From positions 21,593,262 through 21,657,261 of the forward strand of contig NC_084814.1 of assembly GCF_963583255.1 (NCBI RefSeq): a DNA stretch of 64,000 bases, given 5' to 3'. This document shows positions 50,996 to 61,931 of the stretch, one piece after another; position 1 is the stretch's first letter; each line of letters begins with the position of its first letter. The stretch comes from Pyrus communis (Eukaryota > Streptophyta > Magnoliopsida > Rosales > Rosaceae). A program made the position numbers and the translations under genes. The notes under the pieces were generated by a model that was not told the origin of the DNA, searched no databases, and saw nothing but the letters and a program-made list of their open reading frames with translations.

Positions 50996-52884
50996 TATAT
51001 TAAATATACTTATATATGCAAATGCAAGCGTGTAAATGGTCATCAACCATCGATCTTCTGTGTATCATGAGGATGAGGGCATGTATAGAACGTTAAAGTT
51101 GATATACTTCCGACATGATATATATATCTCTCTTTCTCTTGGCGGCTGGCTGGAATATATACTGTTGCTAATTGTACCACCTCGACCTTACTTATAAAAA
51201 GTCGGTAAGTCTTCGTCCTCGTGTGGCTACGTCAGGATGATTGTCCCCAACATCATCTACCTTATATTCCCAGTCCATTTCAACGTCCTGTTTCCCTCTC
51301 TCACCAGGATAGAAAATTCATGTCACTGGTCCAGGTTTACTATTATCTTTTCTATTCAATTTTACTTTTCTTTCTTTTGTTTTTATTTTTTATTTTTTAT
51401 ATTTATTTTTTACATGAAGAGAAAGATACAGAGAATAACTTTTTTACCGTAAGAGTCTTACGTAAAGAGAAAGATAGAGATAGTGAGATAATATAATCGA
51501 GATATGCAAGTAATGACAAATATAATGAAATGACATTTATACCTATGGATAGGCAAGTTACACCCTCTCTCTTCCTCCAATATATATTGCAGTTGACAAA
51601 TGCAGTAATATATGGAGAACATGGTAACAGTGCACATTTTATCGTCAATGGTATATAGCGCTGAATAGTATGAAAAAAAAAAGGGACTGGTTATAATGAA
51701 AATAGAAGATCCAAAAATTATGAAAATCAAATCTAACGGCTAAAACATTTGTAATACCGTACCGCTGAAGCTAGTTAAGTGAGAATGCTATTTTTATATG
51801 TGTGCAAAAGAGGTTTCCAACTTATGACAAAATTGATAATTCTCATTTGTCATCCTGCAATCATAGGGTAATACCATGGAAAAGAAAATTGTCTATGGTA
51901 CATACAATGAGTATAGTAGTTGAATATGCTTTTCGTCTATAAAAGTAGGAGCATGTTTTTTTTTTTTTGGCAAATGATATGGTTAGTGGTTAAATTGTTA
52001 GTTATTAGATAGCAGGGTGATCGGTGGAAATCGGACATAATTGTTTTTCCCCACAACGATAAGGTGACATCTGCAAAGTAAGAGCATGTTAAACATAATA
52101 TATCCAGGTGAAATTTTGGCCCGACAGAAAATGATCGAGGTGCAAATAAGTGCATCCTTGAGCTTCAATATAGAAAAGAATGAAAATCTAGATAATTATA
52201 GCTCGTTCAATTGACAACATATTCTATTGATACGTCGTCAACAATATTGACATGAACATTAATCAACTAAATGATGACAGTATTAACAATAATTAACAAT
52301 CTAATTAATTTGCTAAGACGACTAATTACAATTGATATGATTAAGATGTGTCCCTAGCTATAGAAGTTTTTTCAACACCTAATCTGAGCCTTCACATTAT
52401 ATTTCATTGTAAATGATGTTTCCATTGTCAAAATTATCATCCTAGATTTGTTTTTGCACCAAGAGACAATCTTAATTACAATACTTAATTACAGAGAACT
52501 AGTAGAAATTACACATAAAGCAAAATTATGAGACTTGGAGAGAGAGCTTTTTATTTATTTTATAAAAGGACAAAATTTATTTATGTGACAGATGATATCA
52601 TGATTTTTTTTTACTTGTCGTTACATTTACTATTTTAACTCTCCTTTTTTTTTTTGTTCTCTTTCTCCTCTTTCTTTCTTCGGTTTCTCTCTCTTTCTTT
52701 CTTCTTGTTCTTCTTCTTATTCCTTCTCTCTCTCTCCTACTTCTTATTTATACTTCTTTCTGTCCTATTCTTCTTCTTTGTATTGTTCCCTACATTTATG
52801 AGAACAATTAAGATTTTTTATTATTAGTTTTTATTTTAGAATTTTTTTTTTGAAGTATTTGATATTTGAGGTTTTGATGATTAG
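50996..52884. other. Intergenic region, pyrimidine-rich towards the right
   Basis: No gene seen. About 52630-52790 is a long TC/TTC-rich tract (repeats of TTCTTC and CTCTCT). Confidence 0.35.
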
Positions 52885-54185
52885 GATTTTGAAACTGATC
52901 TTGCAAAAATGTTGCAATTTTGAAACTGTTCTTGCAAAAGTGCTAAAAAAATTTAAAACTGATATTGTAGAACTGCTAGAATTTGAACTTGATCTTGCAC
53001 AAGTGCTGAAAATTTTAAACTGATATTACAAAAGTGCTGAAATTTTGAAACTGTTCTTGCACAAGTGCTGAAAATTTTGAAATGATCTTGCAGAAGTGTT
53101 GGAATTTTGAAAAGAGTAAACTGTCGATTTACCCCCTGAACTTTCACCTAGCTTTCAATTTCCCCATTGAACTTTTCTATTGGAAAATTAAGGACTCAAA
53201 CTAATTTTTTTAGCCGATTTGCCCCCTACCGTTAGTTTTTCATATATTCCATCCATATTTCTGTTAAGTGAGATCATGTGTACAACATGTGAAGGTAGTT
53301 AAGTCATTTCACTCTTAAAAATGATTAAAAAATTGAAAATAAATAAAAAAAAACAAAACTTTCCCTCTATTTTTTCCTACTAATTCCTATCCTCAATTTT
53401 ATTTTTCTTTCTCATTCCTATGCATGAGAAATGACATATGATGTTATTGTCTTCGTAAGTAACTAAGTTAGTCTTTTTCTTGAAGCATGTACTACCATTT
53501 TTATTTTCTCTAACAAATTAATAATTTGACAAATGCTCATGGTGTTATTGTCTCCAAAACAGTGCATTAATATAAGAAACATGTTCATAATACTCATAAA
53601 AAATGCTCAAGATAATAACATGTTTTTCTTATGTTAATGCACTACTTTGGAGACAATAACACCATGAGCATTTGTCAAATTATTAATTTGTTAGAGAAAA
53701 TAAAAATGGTTGTACATGCTTCAAGAAAAAAACTAACTTAGCTACTTATGAACACAATAATACCATATGTCATTTCTCATGCATAGGAATGAGAGGAAAA
53801 AATAAAATTGAGGATAGGAATTAGCAGGAAAAAATAGAGGGAAAGTTTTATTTTTTTATTTTTTTTCGGTTTTTTAATTATTTTTAAGAGTGAAATGACT
53901 TAACTACCCTCACATGTTGTGCACATGGTCTCACTTAACAAAAATATGGATGGAATATATGAAAAACTAACGGTAGGGGGCAAATCGGCTAAAAAAATTA
54001 GTTTGAGTCCTTAATTTTCCAATAGAAAAGTTCAGAGGGGAAATCGAAAGCTAGATGAAAGTTCAGGGGGTAAATCGACAGTTTACTCATTTTGAAAATG
54101 ATCTTGAAAAAGTGCTGGAATTTTGTAACTGATATTGCAGGAGTACATTAATTGTGAAGCTGAGCTTACAGAAGTGCATAAATTA
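52885..54185 (+). repeat. 31-bp minisatellite, interrupted by a transposon
   Basis: Units of the kind TTTTGAAACTGATCTTGCA[G/A]AAGTGCTGGAA repeat with spacing near 31 (range 29-33). Seven lie left of the insertion (from about 52889 to 53103) and about three right of it (54089-54185). The spacing resumes in register across the insertion. A minus-strand open frame with repeating FQ..FS.F-type peptides reads through it; I do not count it as a gene. Confidence 0.85.
53114..54088. mobile_element. Long foldback (MULE-like) element with 10-bp target duplication
   Basis: This is a 975-bp almost perfect palindrome: arms 53114-53585 and 53617-54088, both 472 bp, around a 31-bp loop. The ends are GAGTAAACTGTCGATTTACC and its inverse. 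ATTTTGAAAA stands directly on both sides (53104-53113 and 54089-54098), a perfect 10-bp target duplication within the Mutator range. No protein is encoded. A transcript through it would form a hairpin of about 470 base pairs. Confidence 0.9.
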
Positions 54186-55001
54186 ATTTCTACCGATCTA
54201 AAGTCAGTTTGAAGTTTTTATAGATGGTGTTGGTTTGTAATTTTGGCTTGGTTAGGTAATAAGTCTATTGGGGACACAACAGAAATTTTAAAATTTTGAT
54301 GCTTGTTTTCGGGCAAGATTTGTTAAGATTTGGTTTTTGTCTTTCCTTTAAATAATTTAAAATTGGATTCTATAAAATGTATTTTATGTTTTTATCTCTA
54401 TAATTAAAGCTCCTATGATAATATAGAAATTATATGTAGTACACACACTCTCATATCGCATGCATTTCATGGAGACTACTTGTATTTTCCTATAAGGGCA
54501 GTGTCCTTTTCAAACAGTCTCCATCGATCAACAAGAAAGCTTCCTTTTCAAGAGATGGTGATCACAAAATGATAGTGAAAGTAAAGCCATGGAAACCCAT
54601 TTCTTTCCCTTCATCCTTCCCCCAAATGATTAGGTCGTTTGCCCATGGGTCTCAAACTTTTTCTTGTCTCCATAAAAATATATGCAAAAAGATAATATTT
54701 CTTGTCGTGAAGGAAAGCTGCTACTTTCTCCATCAAGGGCATGAAACTTTCATGCCCCTCTTATTTTTTGGAACATTTTATAGAAGATATATCTACAAAC
54801 CTTGAAAAATGCTTCTTAATAAGTCACTAGGGTTGGTCAATGGTGAGGGTAAGTATAAGGTAATAAATAGGAGTATGTTAGAAATCCAGAGTTTAAAACC
54901 CTCATTTATAACAAAAGTAAAAAGTGTTTCCAAATAATAATAAAAAAGCTCAATCCTTTGCATATAAAACAAATTTTATTACCAACATATCATATACACA
55001 C
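54186..55001. other. Intergenic region
   Basis: No gene or clear repeat seen. AT-rich. Confidence 0.35.
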
Positions 55002-55368
55002 TGTCACATCCCGGCTCGGGGCGGAATCACTTCCCGGGCCCTCTCCACCACCGTAGCACGATATTGTCCGCTTTGGGCTTACCATTCCCTTACGGTTTTG
55101 TTTTTGGGAACTCACACGAGAACTTCCTGATGGGTCACCCATCCTGGGAATGCTCTCTCGCGCTACTCGCTTAACTTCGAAGTTCCCATGGAACCCGAAG
55201 CCAGTGAGCTCCCAAAAGGCCTCTTGCTAGGTAGAGATGAGAATATACATATAAGGATCACTCCCCTGGGCGATGTGGAAGCCAGTGAGCTCCCAAAAGG
55301 TCTCGTGCTAGGTCAAGATGGGAATATACATATAAGGATCACTCCCCTGAGCGATGTGGGATGTTACA
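55002..55368 (-). mobile_element. Cassandra solo LTR with an internal duplication
   Basis: On the minus strand it starts TGTAACATCCCACATCGC and ends GATGTGACA. CACAC on both sides (54997-55001 and 55369-55373) is a 5-bp target duplication. There is no primer site or second LTR, so it is a solo LTR. It is longer than the others because an 81-bp stretch (starting GAAGCCAGTGAGCTCCC at 55197 and again at 55278) is duplicated. The 5S-like domain is present. Confidence 0.92.
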
Positions 55369-57432
55369 CACACAATCGGAGGCTCAAATACATAAAAAAC
55401 ACAAAACAAAAGATGAACCTCCACAACAATGACAAAAGAAGAGCCCTATATAGAAAAACACACAAAGAAACCCTAAATGCCTGGATCTTCATCCATAGCC
55501 GAAGCATTTGCCGCCAACCACGAACCAGCCCCTTGCAATCGCAGGAGATAAAACCCAACCAAAGGGAAAGAAGCCAATGGGAAGTACCCCTATAGGTAGC
55601 AATGCCGAGATCAACACACACATGTGTTAATAAAGGATCATTTTTCGATCCCAATGAAAAACAGGCTCAAGAGAATGTTTGTCTAAGGCTCAGGGAAAGA
55701 AGAAGACCAAGGCCCAAAGATAGAAGGAATACCCTAAATGCCCACATGGGTAGAAAGGAATCTCGCCAAGCGCAATAACCGACCACTAATAGCTCGGCTC
55801 AACTAGATTACAAAAAGTACTTTTCGACCAACAGGGGCATGTGGGCGGACTGACAATTTTATAGCATAAGCCTCAAGGAACATGCCTACTCAACTGTGAA
55901 CTCCGAACATGTGACAATCACCACCAGTCAATGTCAGAGTCTATGACGGGATGTAAAGGTGAAGGGAGTAATACTCGGTCGAGCAAAATTAGGTAATCGA
56001 GCCCGAGCAGGTCGCTTGGCTCACATCACTTAGAGATGGCTACACACTAAATGTGCAATTATCACTTCATCACCAAATAATTAACTAACGGACCAGAGCA
56101 TCTTTTGGCATGTAGGCATGAAGCACTAGGTAACCACCAGGAGGATACTCTACAGACGATCGCTTCTCAAGAAGCCCTACAGCTAGACTACTAGTAAATG
56201 AAAGCACATTAACCAAGGCAAGATATTTATTGGTTGGATAGGAGGAGGCCACGTCACATTCTCTTAGAGACCACACATTAGAAATGTGGTTATTTGCCTA
56301 TTTAAGGGAGTGAGGCAAAGAGAGAAGGGGTTGGCAAAGTTGGGGTGAAATAGGGGCATTTGCTCCATGGCTTTACCAGGCTAACTAAGGGTTTTGAGTC
56401 ACTTTGTATGTAATATCAGCAAATATATAGACTGGCTAAAGTGGATGTAACCCCGTTTATGGGTGACCACTATATATCTTTGTGTTCATGTTTAGCCTAG
56501 TATTTCACAGTTTATACTCCAAGCCCACCAAGAGCTTAGTATCTTTGATTGTTTCGTCCATAATATGTGAGCATCCACTTGGATTTGTCCAGGTTTGACC
56601 TACAAATTTTGAACATTAACAACATGAAAGTTGGTGGTGTGAACACTTGAGTCGAAGCTCTACACATCTTCAGATAATGCTGTGAAACGCGACGGAACAA
56701 AATGGTTGCATTTCAAAGCAATAGTGGAACGGAGAAAGGGCGAAGCCAAGCCGGAGAGAAAGAAAATGGTTTGAGTAGTTGCATGGAGGTGGAAAGATAG
56801 CGGGAAAAAGAAAAAAAATATATTGGAAGAGAAACTTTTCGATTCGGGGCAAAGGCCGGTTAAATCAGAGGCACAAGGGGGTGGATAACAGGGAAAAATG
56901 GGCAGGAAAACAAAGAACAACATAGGAGAAAAATAGGACGAAGAAAAGGGAAAGGGGCTGCCATCGGTCATGGGCATTGCTAGGGCCGACGGCCGGACGA
57001 TTTATCGAAATTGGGAGCACTCGCTCACAAATTGAAAAAACCTCTCACACAAAGAGAAAGACTCTCATTTCCTTTGCATATAAAACATTGTTACGAAAAT
57101 ATAAACATTGTTAAGCAAATATACATAAAGCACTTGAATTTTTAATAAAATTATATATAAAAACTCCAAGATGATATTACCATCATTGCGAAATAAAATC
57201 GCTAGCTTGCCTAGTTTTAACACTCAATGCATGTACAATTAAGATTATTGCAGGAGAATTAAAAAAAAAATACAGTTTATATAGATATGATGGTCCTTTC
57301 TCATCGTGCCATGTTGTTTTAGTGGACTATATCTAATCACATAATTGTGATGTAGTTAACTTTAATTTGGGGTTAGTGATGTGTTTCAAGTTTCAACTTT
57401 TTTATATTTACATACTTCTTTTTACTTCTCAC
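55369..57432. other. Intergenic region, probable retrotransposon remains
   Basis: From about 55600 to 56650 the sequence is less AT-rich and has LTR-like features: a TATTTAAGG promoter-like box near 56300, then GTAACCCCGTTTATGGGTGA near 56449. I saw no second LTR, primer site or polyprotein frame, so this is only a suggestion of a Gypsy-type solo LTR. No gene seen. Confidence 0.3.
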
Positions 57433-57777
57433 GTAAAGAAAGTTGAGATTCCACTATAAAATTAATTAGCAATATAAAAAGTAGCCTAATCTCTTATAAG
57501 CACATGCATGGTCCCTCCTTTCCTTGATGTAGGATTTACTCTCAACATGCTCCCTCACATGTGACGAATTTTCAAGCCTAACACGTGGACAACACAAATT
57601 AGGTCACATGCAGCATGTGTGTCCGTTTGGCTTCACACGTGGGACAATTTGCTCTGATACCATGAAGAAAATTGAAATTCTATCATAAAATGAATTAGCA
57701 CTATAAAGAAGTAGCCCAATCTCTTCTAAACATATGCAATGTCTCTCTTTTCTTTAATGTGAGATTCACTCTCAACA
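57433..57777 (-). mobile_element. TRIM-like element, family C copy 2
   Basis: Two LTRs of about 115 bp (57433-57547 and 57663-57777) flank a 115-bp internal segment. On the minus strand the LTR starts TGTTGAGAGTGAATCTCACA and ends TTTCTTCA, followed directly by TGGTATCAGAGC (57662-57651), an exact initiator-Met tRNA primer site. A purine tract (GTGAGGGAGCA) lies just before the other LTR. At about 345 bp it cannot encode protein and would rely on other elements. The target duplication is unclear. Confidence 0.75.
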
Positions 57778-60715
57778 CACCCTTCTCTATTAATGAGATG
57801 TATAGTGGCTTAAGATTCCTTGGACCCGCTAGCTTGAGTCTACCCACGACCCATGAACCCATCCCCACTATAAATCAAGTCAAAAGTTGCAATTAGAGTG
57901 CCTTGAGAAGAAACACCCTCCATGTCCCAATCACAAAGCTAAGGGGATAACCCTGATTAAAATTTCATGTCCCCAATTGATAACCAAAATTTTGATTTGA
58001 CACCAATATTATATTCTAATTAGCACCTTTGGCGTGTTCCACATGCTTCTCCTCTAACTAATTAACTTTGCTTTAGCTTGCCCAAATTATAGGACAAATA
58101 TACATGGTGGCATGCATATAGGAAGTTATAATATTTGGAAATAGGACTAAGTTTCTTGGTTTAAATTAAGCCACACATGCCAAGAAACTAGTTCAAGCAT
58201 GATTAGTTGACACTTTTAATTTTTACTTTAAATTTTATGTTGTCTGAGTTATTGTAACACTATAAGTGGTATTGTCTATCAACGATAACTTTATGTGGTT
58301 CTGCTCCTACGTAATAATTTTATGTGGCCGCGTTATTCTTCGATGACCTATTATAGTCACCTATACATATTTGTACGTCTATTGTTTTGTGACAATTTGG
58401 TATGAGTGGCATTTGTAGTTTTTGTCCATGTGGTAGTTGTTAGGGGTTTACTATAATTGTCTATTTAAGAAAATTTACTCAAGATCATTTTCTTGATCAC
58501 TGGAGCAATGTAACTAATTAACACCTTTGTATATGTTTGGATGATCAATGAAATATCAATCTATTGTTTCTTGTTAAAAAAAAAAACACCACATGAATAA
58601 ATATTACCGGTGTTAACAAATCTCTTTATTATTATTATTATTATTATTTTGTCAAATTAAGTATTAACAAATCTCATGAATTTCACAACTTGTCAAATGC
58701 AAAATTAGTTAGTGAAAAAGTTGTTAGCACTCTTTTATTTTCGGTAAAGAGCACTCTTTTCTTTTTATATATAGATTACATTTACAAAGTGAAATTTAGA
58801 CTGGACATTACCTGTAATCTACATATTAATCCTTGCAAATATTTTGACACAGTAGATTAAACTTGCCTTGTCGCTTAAATTCATGACATAAAAAGTGTTT
58901 TATGCTTTCATTATCTTGGTAATCCCACATTTTCTAAAGTGTGTTGTGCTTTCATTATCTTTAAAATTAAATGATTAGGTCATGTATACTTTTGTAACAT
59001 TGTCAACGATAAAAAGATGCTTGCCCCTTAGATTAAGTTATTAATTGACAATTTCATCTTGCTTTGTCACATTCTAACTCATTTTCTTCCCACCCGTAAT
59101 TTCATTATATTACAATCAGTTAAGATATCGATTATGATGTGCCAACCCTTTTAGTTTAGGGTCGATGACATTCTATACCTCCGTTATTTAGTGGATCCAA
59201 CTCATTAACACAACATAATTTGCTCGTAAAATTTCAATTAACGGGTGGACACTTAATAAGTTGATTATGGGTGAATTCACTAGCAACCCATTAGTTAACA
59301 GGTGATTTTGGGTGAACCCACGAAACTCATAACTACCCATTAAAGAGGGTTAATTTTGTAATTTAAAAAAAATCTATTTGAGATACTGAGAGTATGCGAC
59401 TCATTTTCTCTTTTACTCCATCGACTCACGCACGCTGCCGATTTCAGGTGAACAATTTTTTGTCTTTTACTCTGGTGCCGATTTTTGAGTTGAGGCGGGC
59501 GACGATCAAACCGCAATGACCTAAGCTCCTTCCGGCACAAATCTAAAAGCTTATCAAAAGAACTTGGTGAGCACATAGAGCCTGGCGAAAATGGCGCAAG
59601 GGGGCAAATGAGACGCTGGCACGGTCGGGGTGGGAGGCGAAGGCAGAGAGGGGGAAGTGGGAAGAGAAGCTGAAGGCATTGGTGGATCTGTATTTGCAAT
59701 CCCTTCAACGGAGGGAATATTTTTTTGCTATGAATAACATTAAGGGTTCACTCTGCAACAAAATGAGAGATTAATAGTTGAGTGGCAATTTATTTGTTTA
59801 CATTGAGAAAAATGGTTTTTCAATGAAGCTATCATGGAGCATTTTCACACTATAAAACCTCATCATGGACGACTTAGTTAGGATTTTTTAGCTTGTAATG
59901 TTATTTTGAGTATGATAAATGAATGAAATGTATTATCATTTAACTTGTCAATGTTATTTTTATCTATAAACTTTTTCACCCTTATTATTGGAACCCCACA
60001 AATTTCAAATCTTAAATCTGCTACTAGCCGAAGGGTATGCATGCTTTAAGAACTTGAGGAACCCAATTGTAATTGCAATGTATCACGTCATATGCATTTC
60101 TTTTCTTCTTCTATCTCGTCAAAATCGAATTTGAATTACATTATTGTCAGCTCATTATAAGGTTAAGCGCATCTCATCCCTCTTAGTGTATATTATATCG
60201 TTCGCTAAAAAAAAAAACAAAATTTACCATCTCTATCTCTGTATCCCAATCAAACTTTGATACTAGTAAATAAATACACGAGCAGCGTGGGGGTTGCCCA
60301 ACTTAATTGGAGAGAGGGCCCTCCACATTTTTCATTTGGATTGGCTGAAACTTATATCCTTCATCCTTTATTGCCACCGTACGGACCGAGCCAAAGATGT
60401 ATCGGAACCACATTTGCCTTATCATTGGTGTCTCATTACTTTAAGACACAAGTAGTGGAGGAGGACATGCCAAATCTTTTTCCTCTTGGGGTTCTCTAGT
60501 TTGATTTTATTTAACCCAAGAAGAATACCAGCATAACGAGCTCAAAAGTGAGCCCAACATAACTTTGTCTGTTAGACTCGCTTTTGAGCTGAGTTCGGCT
60601 AACATTTTTAAAAACCATTCCATATTGTATATCACATGCATGTCCTCATCTGCAAATTATGTCCTCATCTGCAAATTATGTACAATGACAATATATGATA
60701 TTTGATTTCTGATTG
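57778..60715. other. Intergenic region with one unexplained protein-like stretch
   Basis: No full gene. At about 59580-59720 (+) an open stretch reads AWRKWRKGANETLARSGWEA then KWEEKLKALVDLYLQSLQRR, which looks like a helical, charged protein piece. It has no start or known family, and a stop codon lies just upstream. It may be a gene relic. (ATT)n is at about 58628-58650. Confidence 0.35.
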
Positions 60716-60720
60716 CCAAT

Positions 60721-60976
60721 AAGGGTTGGTTCAGTTAGTAAGGGCGTGCTTGTGATTAACCTCCAATCTATATTCGATCTCCTTTGCCATCAGTTTTTCG
60801 TTAGTGTACGATCTGTAAATTCTTACATAAATCCACACCGGTGACAGTTGATAATTAGATGCCACACGTAAGTCATTCTCGCTTGAAGTTGTGGGATGCC
60901 CCTGGCGCTGGTGGTGAATGTAGCCAATTTACTCCTAAATTTTTGTTGCTGAAAAAAAAAAAGAAAAAAAAAAAAG
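60721..60976 (+). mobile_element. Probable tRNA-derived SINE with A-rich tail
   Basis: The 5' part, GGTTGGTTCAGTTAGTAAGG, resembles a tRNA A-box region, and ATTCGATCTCC about 30 bases on resembles a B box. The unit ends in an A-rich tail (about 60950-60976). The target duplication is not settled. Confidence 0.5.
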
Positions 60977-61693
60977 AGATTTGATATTATTTTATTTTTT
61001 TTGTTATAAAGGACTAACTTACTCCTACATACCTACCTTCACAACTGAACTAACTGACCCTAGTAGCTTCGTTCATTTAAGATGACTAATATTCAATAAT
61101 AGATACATAAACCTTAAATTGTATACGAGCAATATTGAAAGAGAACTAATCGATCTTAAGATCGTAACGGTGACTATTCTTAACCAACCGAACTATAAAT
61201 CCCTTTAGAAATTTAACCCGTTCCGAATTGCTTCTCTAAGAAGCACTTTCTTTTATTATTATTTTTTTTTTATGAATGCTTATGATAGAAATACTTTCAT
61301 TAGGAACACATTGAAGTCCTTTGTTAGAAATTCAATTTCTTGATAAAAAGTACGTGAAAGTGCTTTCCAAAAAAGTATCTAACATGTACTACTCTAAAAC
61401 ACTTCTATCACACGAGCACTTCTATCACACGAGCACTTCTAACTTGTATTTGCCAAACACAATTAGAACCAATATTTGCACTTGTAGAACCAATTCCAAT
61501 CACGCCGTACATCCTTTTGCCTATGCAATATGCATTATTGGGTATCAAAAACAAGATTGGGCTTTTCACCAAAAAAAGATTGGGCCAACACCGGCCACGT
61601 TAGGCAACAAGTTAAGGCCCATTGGGCTTTTTGCTACCCACAACCCGCTTCTTCTTCTTCTTCTTCATCGCTTACTTTTCTGAACAAGACGAC
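60977..61693. other. Intergenic region before the histone deacetylase gene
   Basis: No gene seen. A short direct repeat (CTTCTATCACACGAGCA) is at about 61401-61436, and a TTC run near 61650-61667. Confidence 0.35.
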
Positions 61694-61696
61694 TCG

Positions 61697-61866
61697 TCGT
61701 ATACGTCGCTCAATTATAATTTCGGCCCCCCAAACACACACGCACACCATCCGAGTCGAGAGAGAGAGAGTCGTCTACGTCGCTCACTTATAATTTCGGC
61801 CCCCCGAACACACACGCACACCATTCGAGTCGAGAGAGAGAGAGAGAGAGAGAGGAGAGGGAGGGA

Positions 61867-61910
<44 letters not shown>

Positions 61911-61931
61911 GGAGAAGAGAAGGAGAGAGAG
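61697..61931 (+). repeat. 74-bp duplication and (GA)n tracts in the HDA6 leader
   Basis: Two similar 74-bp units (about 61697-61770 and 61771-61844) share TACGTCGCTCA, TTATAATTTCGGCCCCCC and CACACGCACACCAT, and each ends in GAGTCGAGAGAGAG. GA-rich sequence then runs almost without break to the ATG at 61932. Confidence 0.85.

Noticed and set aside
52953..53147. Repeating Phe/Gln/Ser peptide frame
   Set aside because: A by-product of the 31-bp minisatellite; it also crosses into the transposon arm.
55600..56650. Full Gypsy retrotransposon
   Set aside because: No polyprotein, primer site or paired LTR was found; only LTR-like hints remain.
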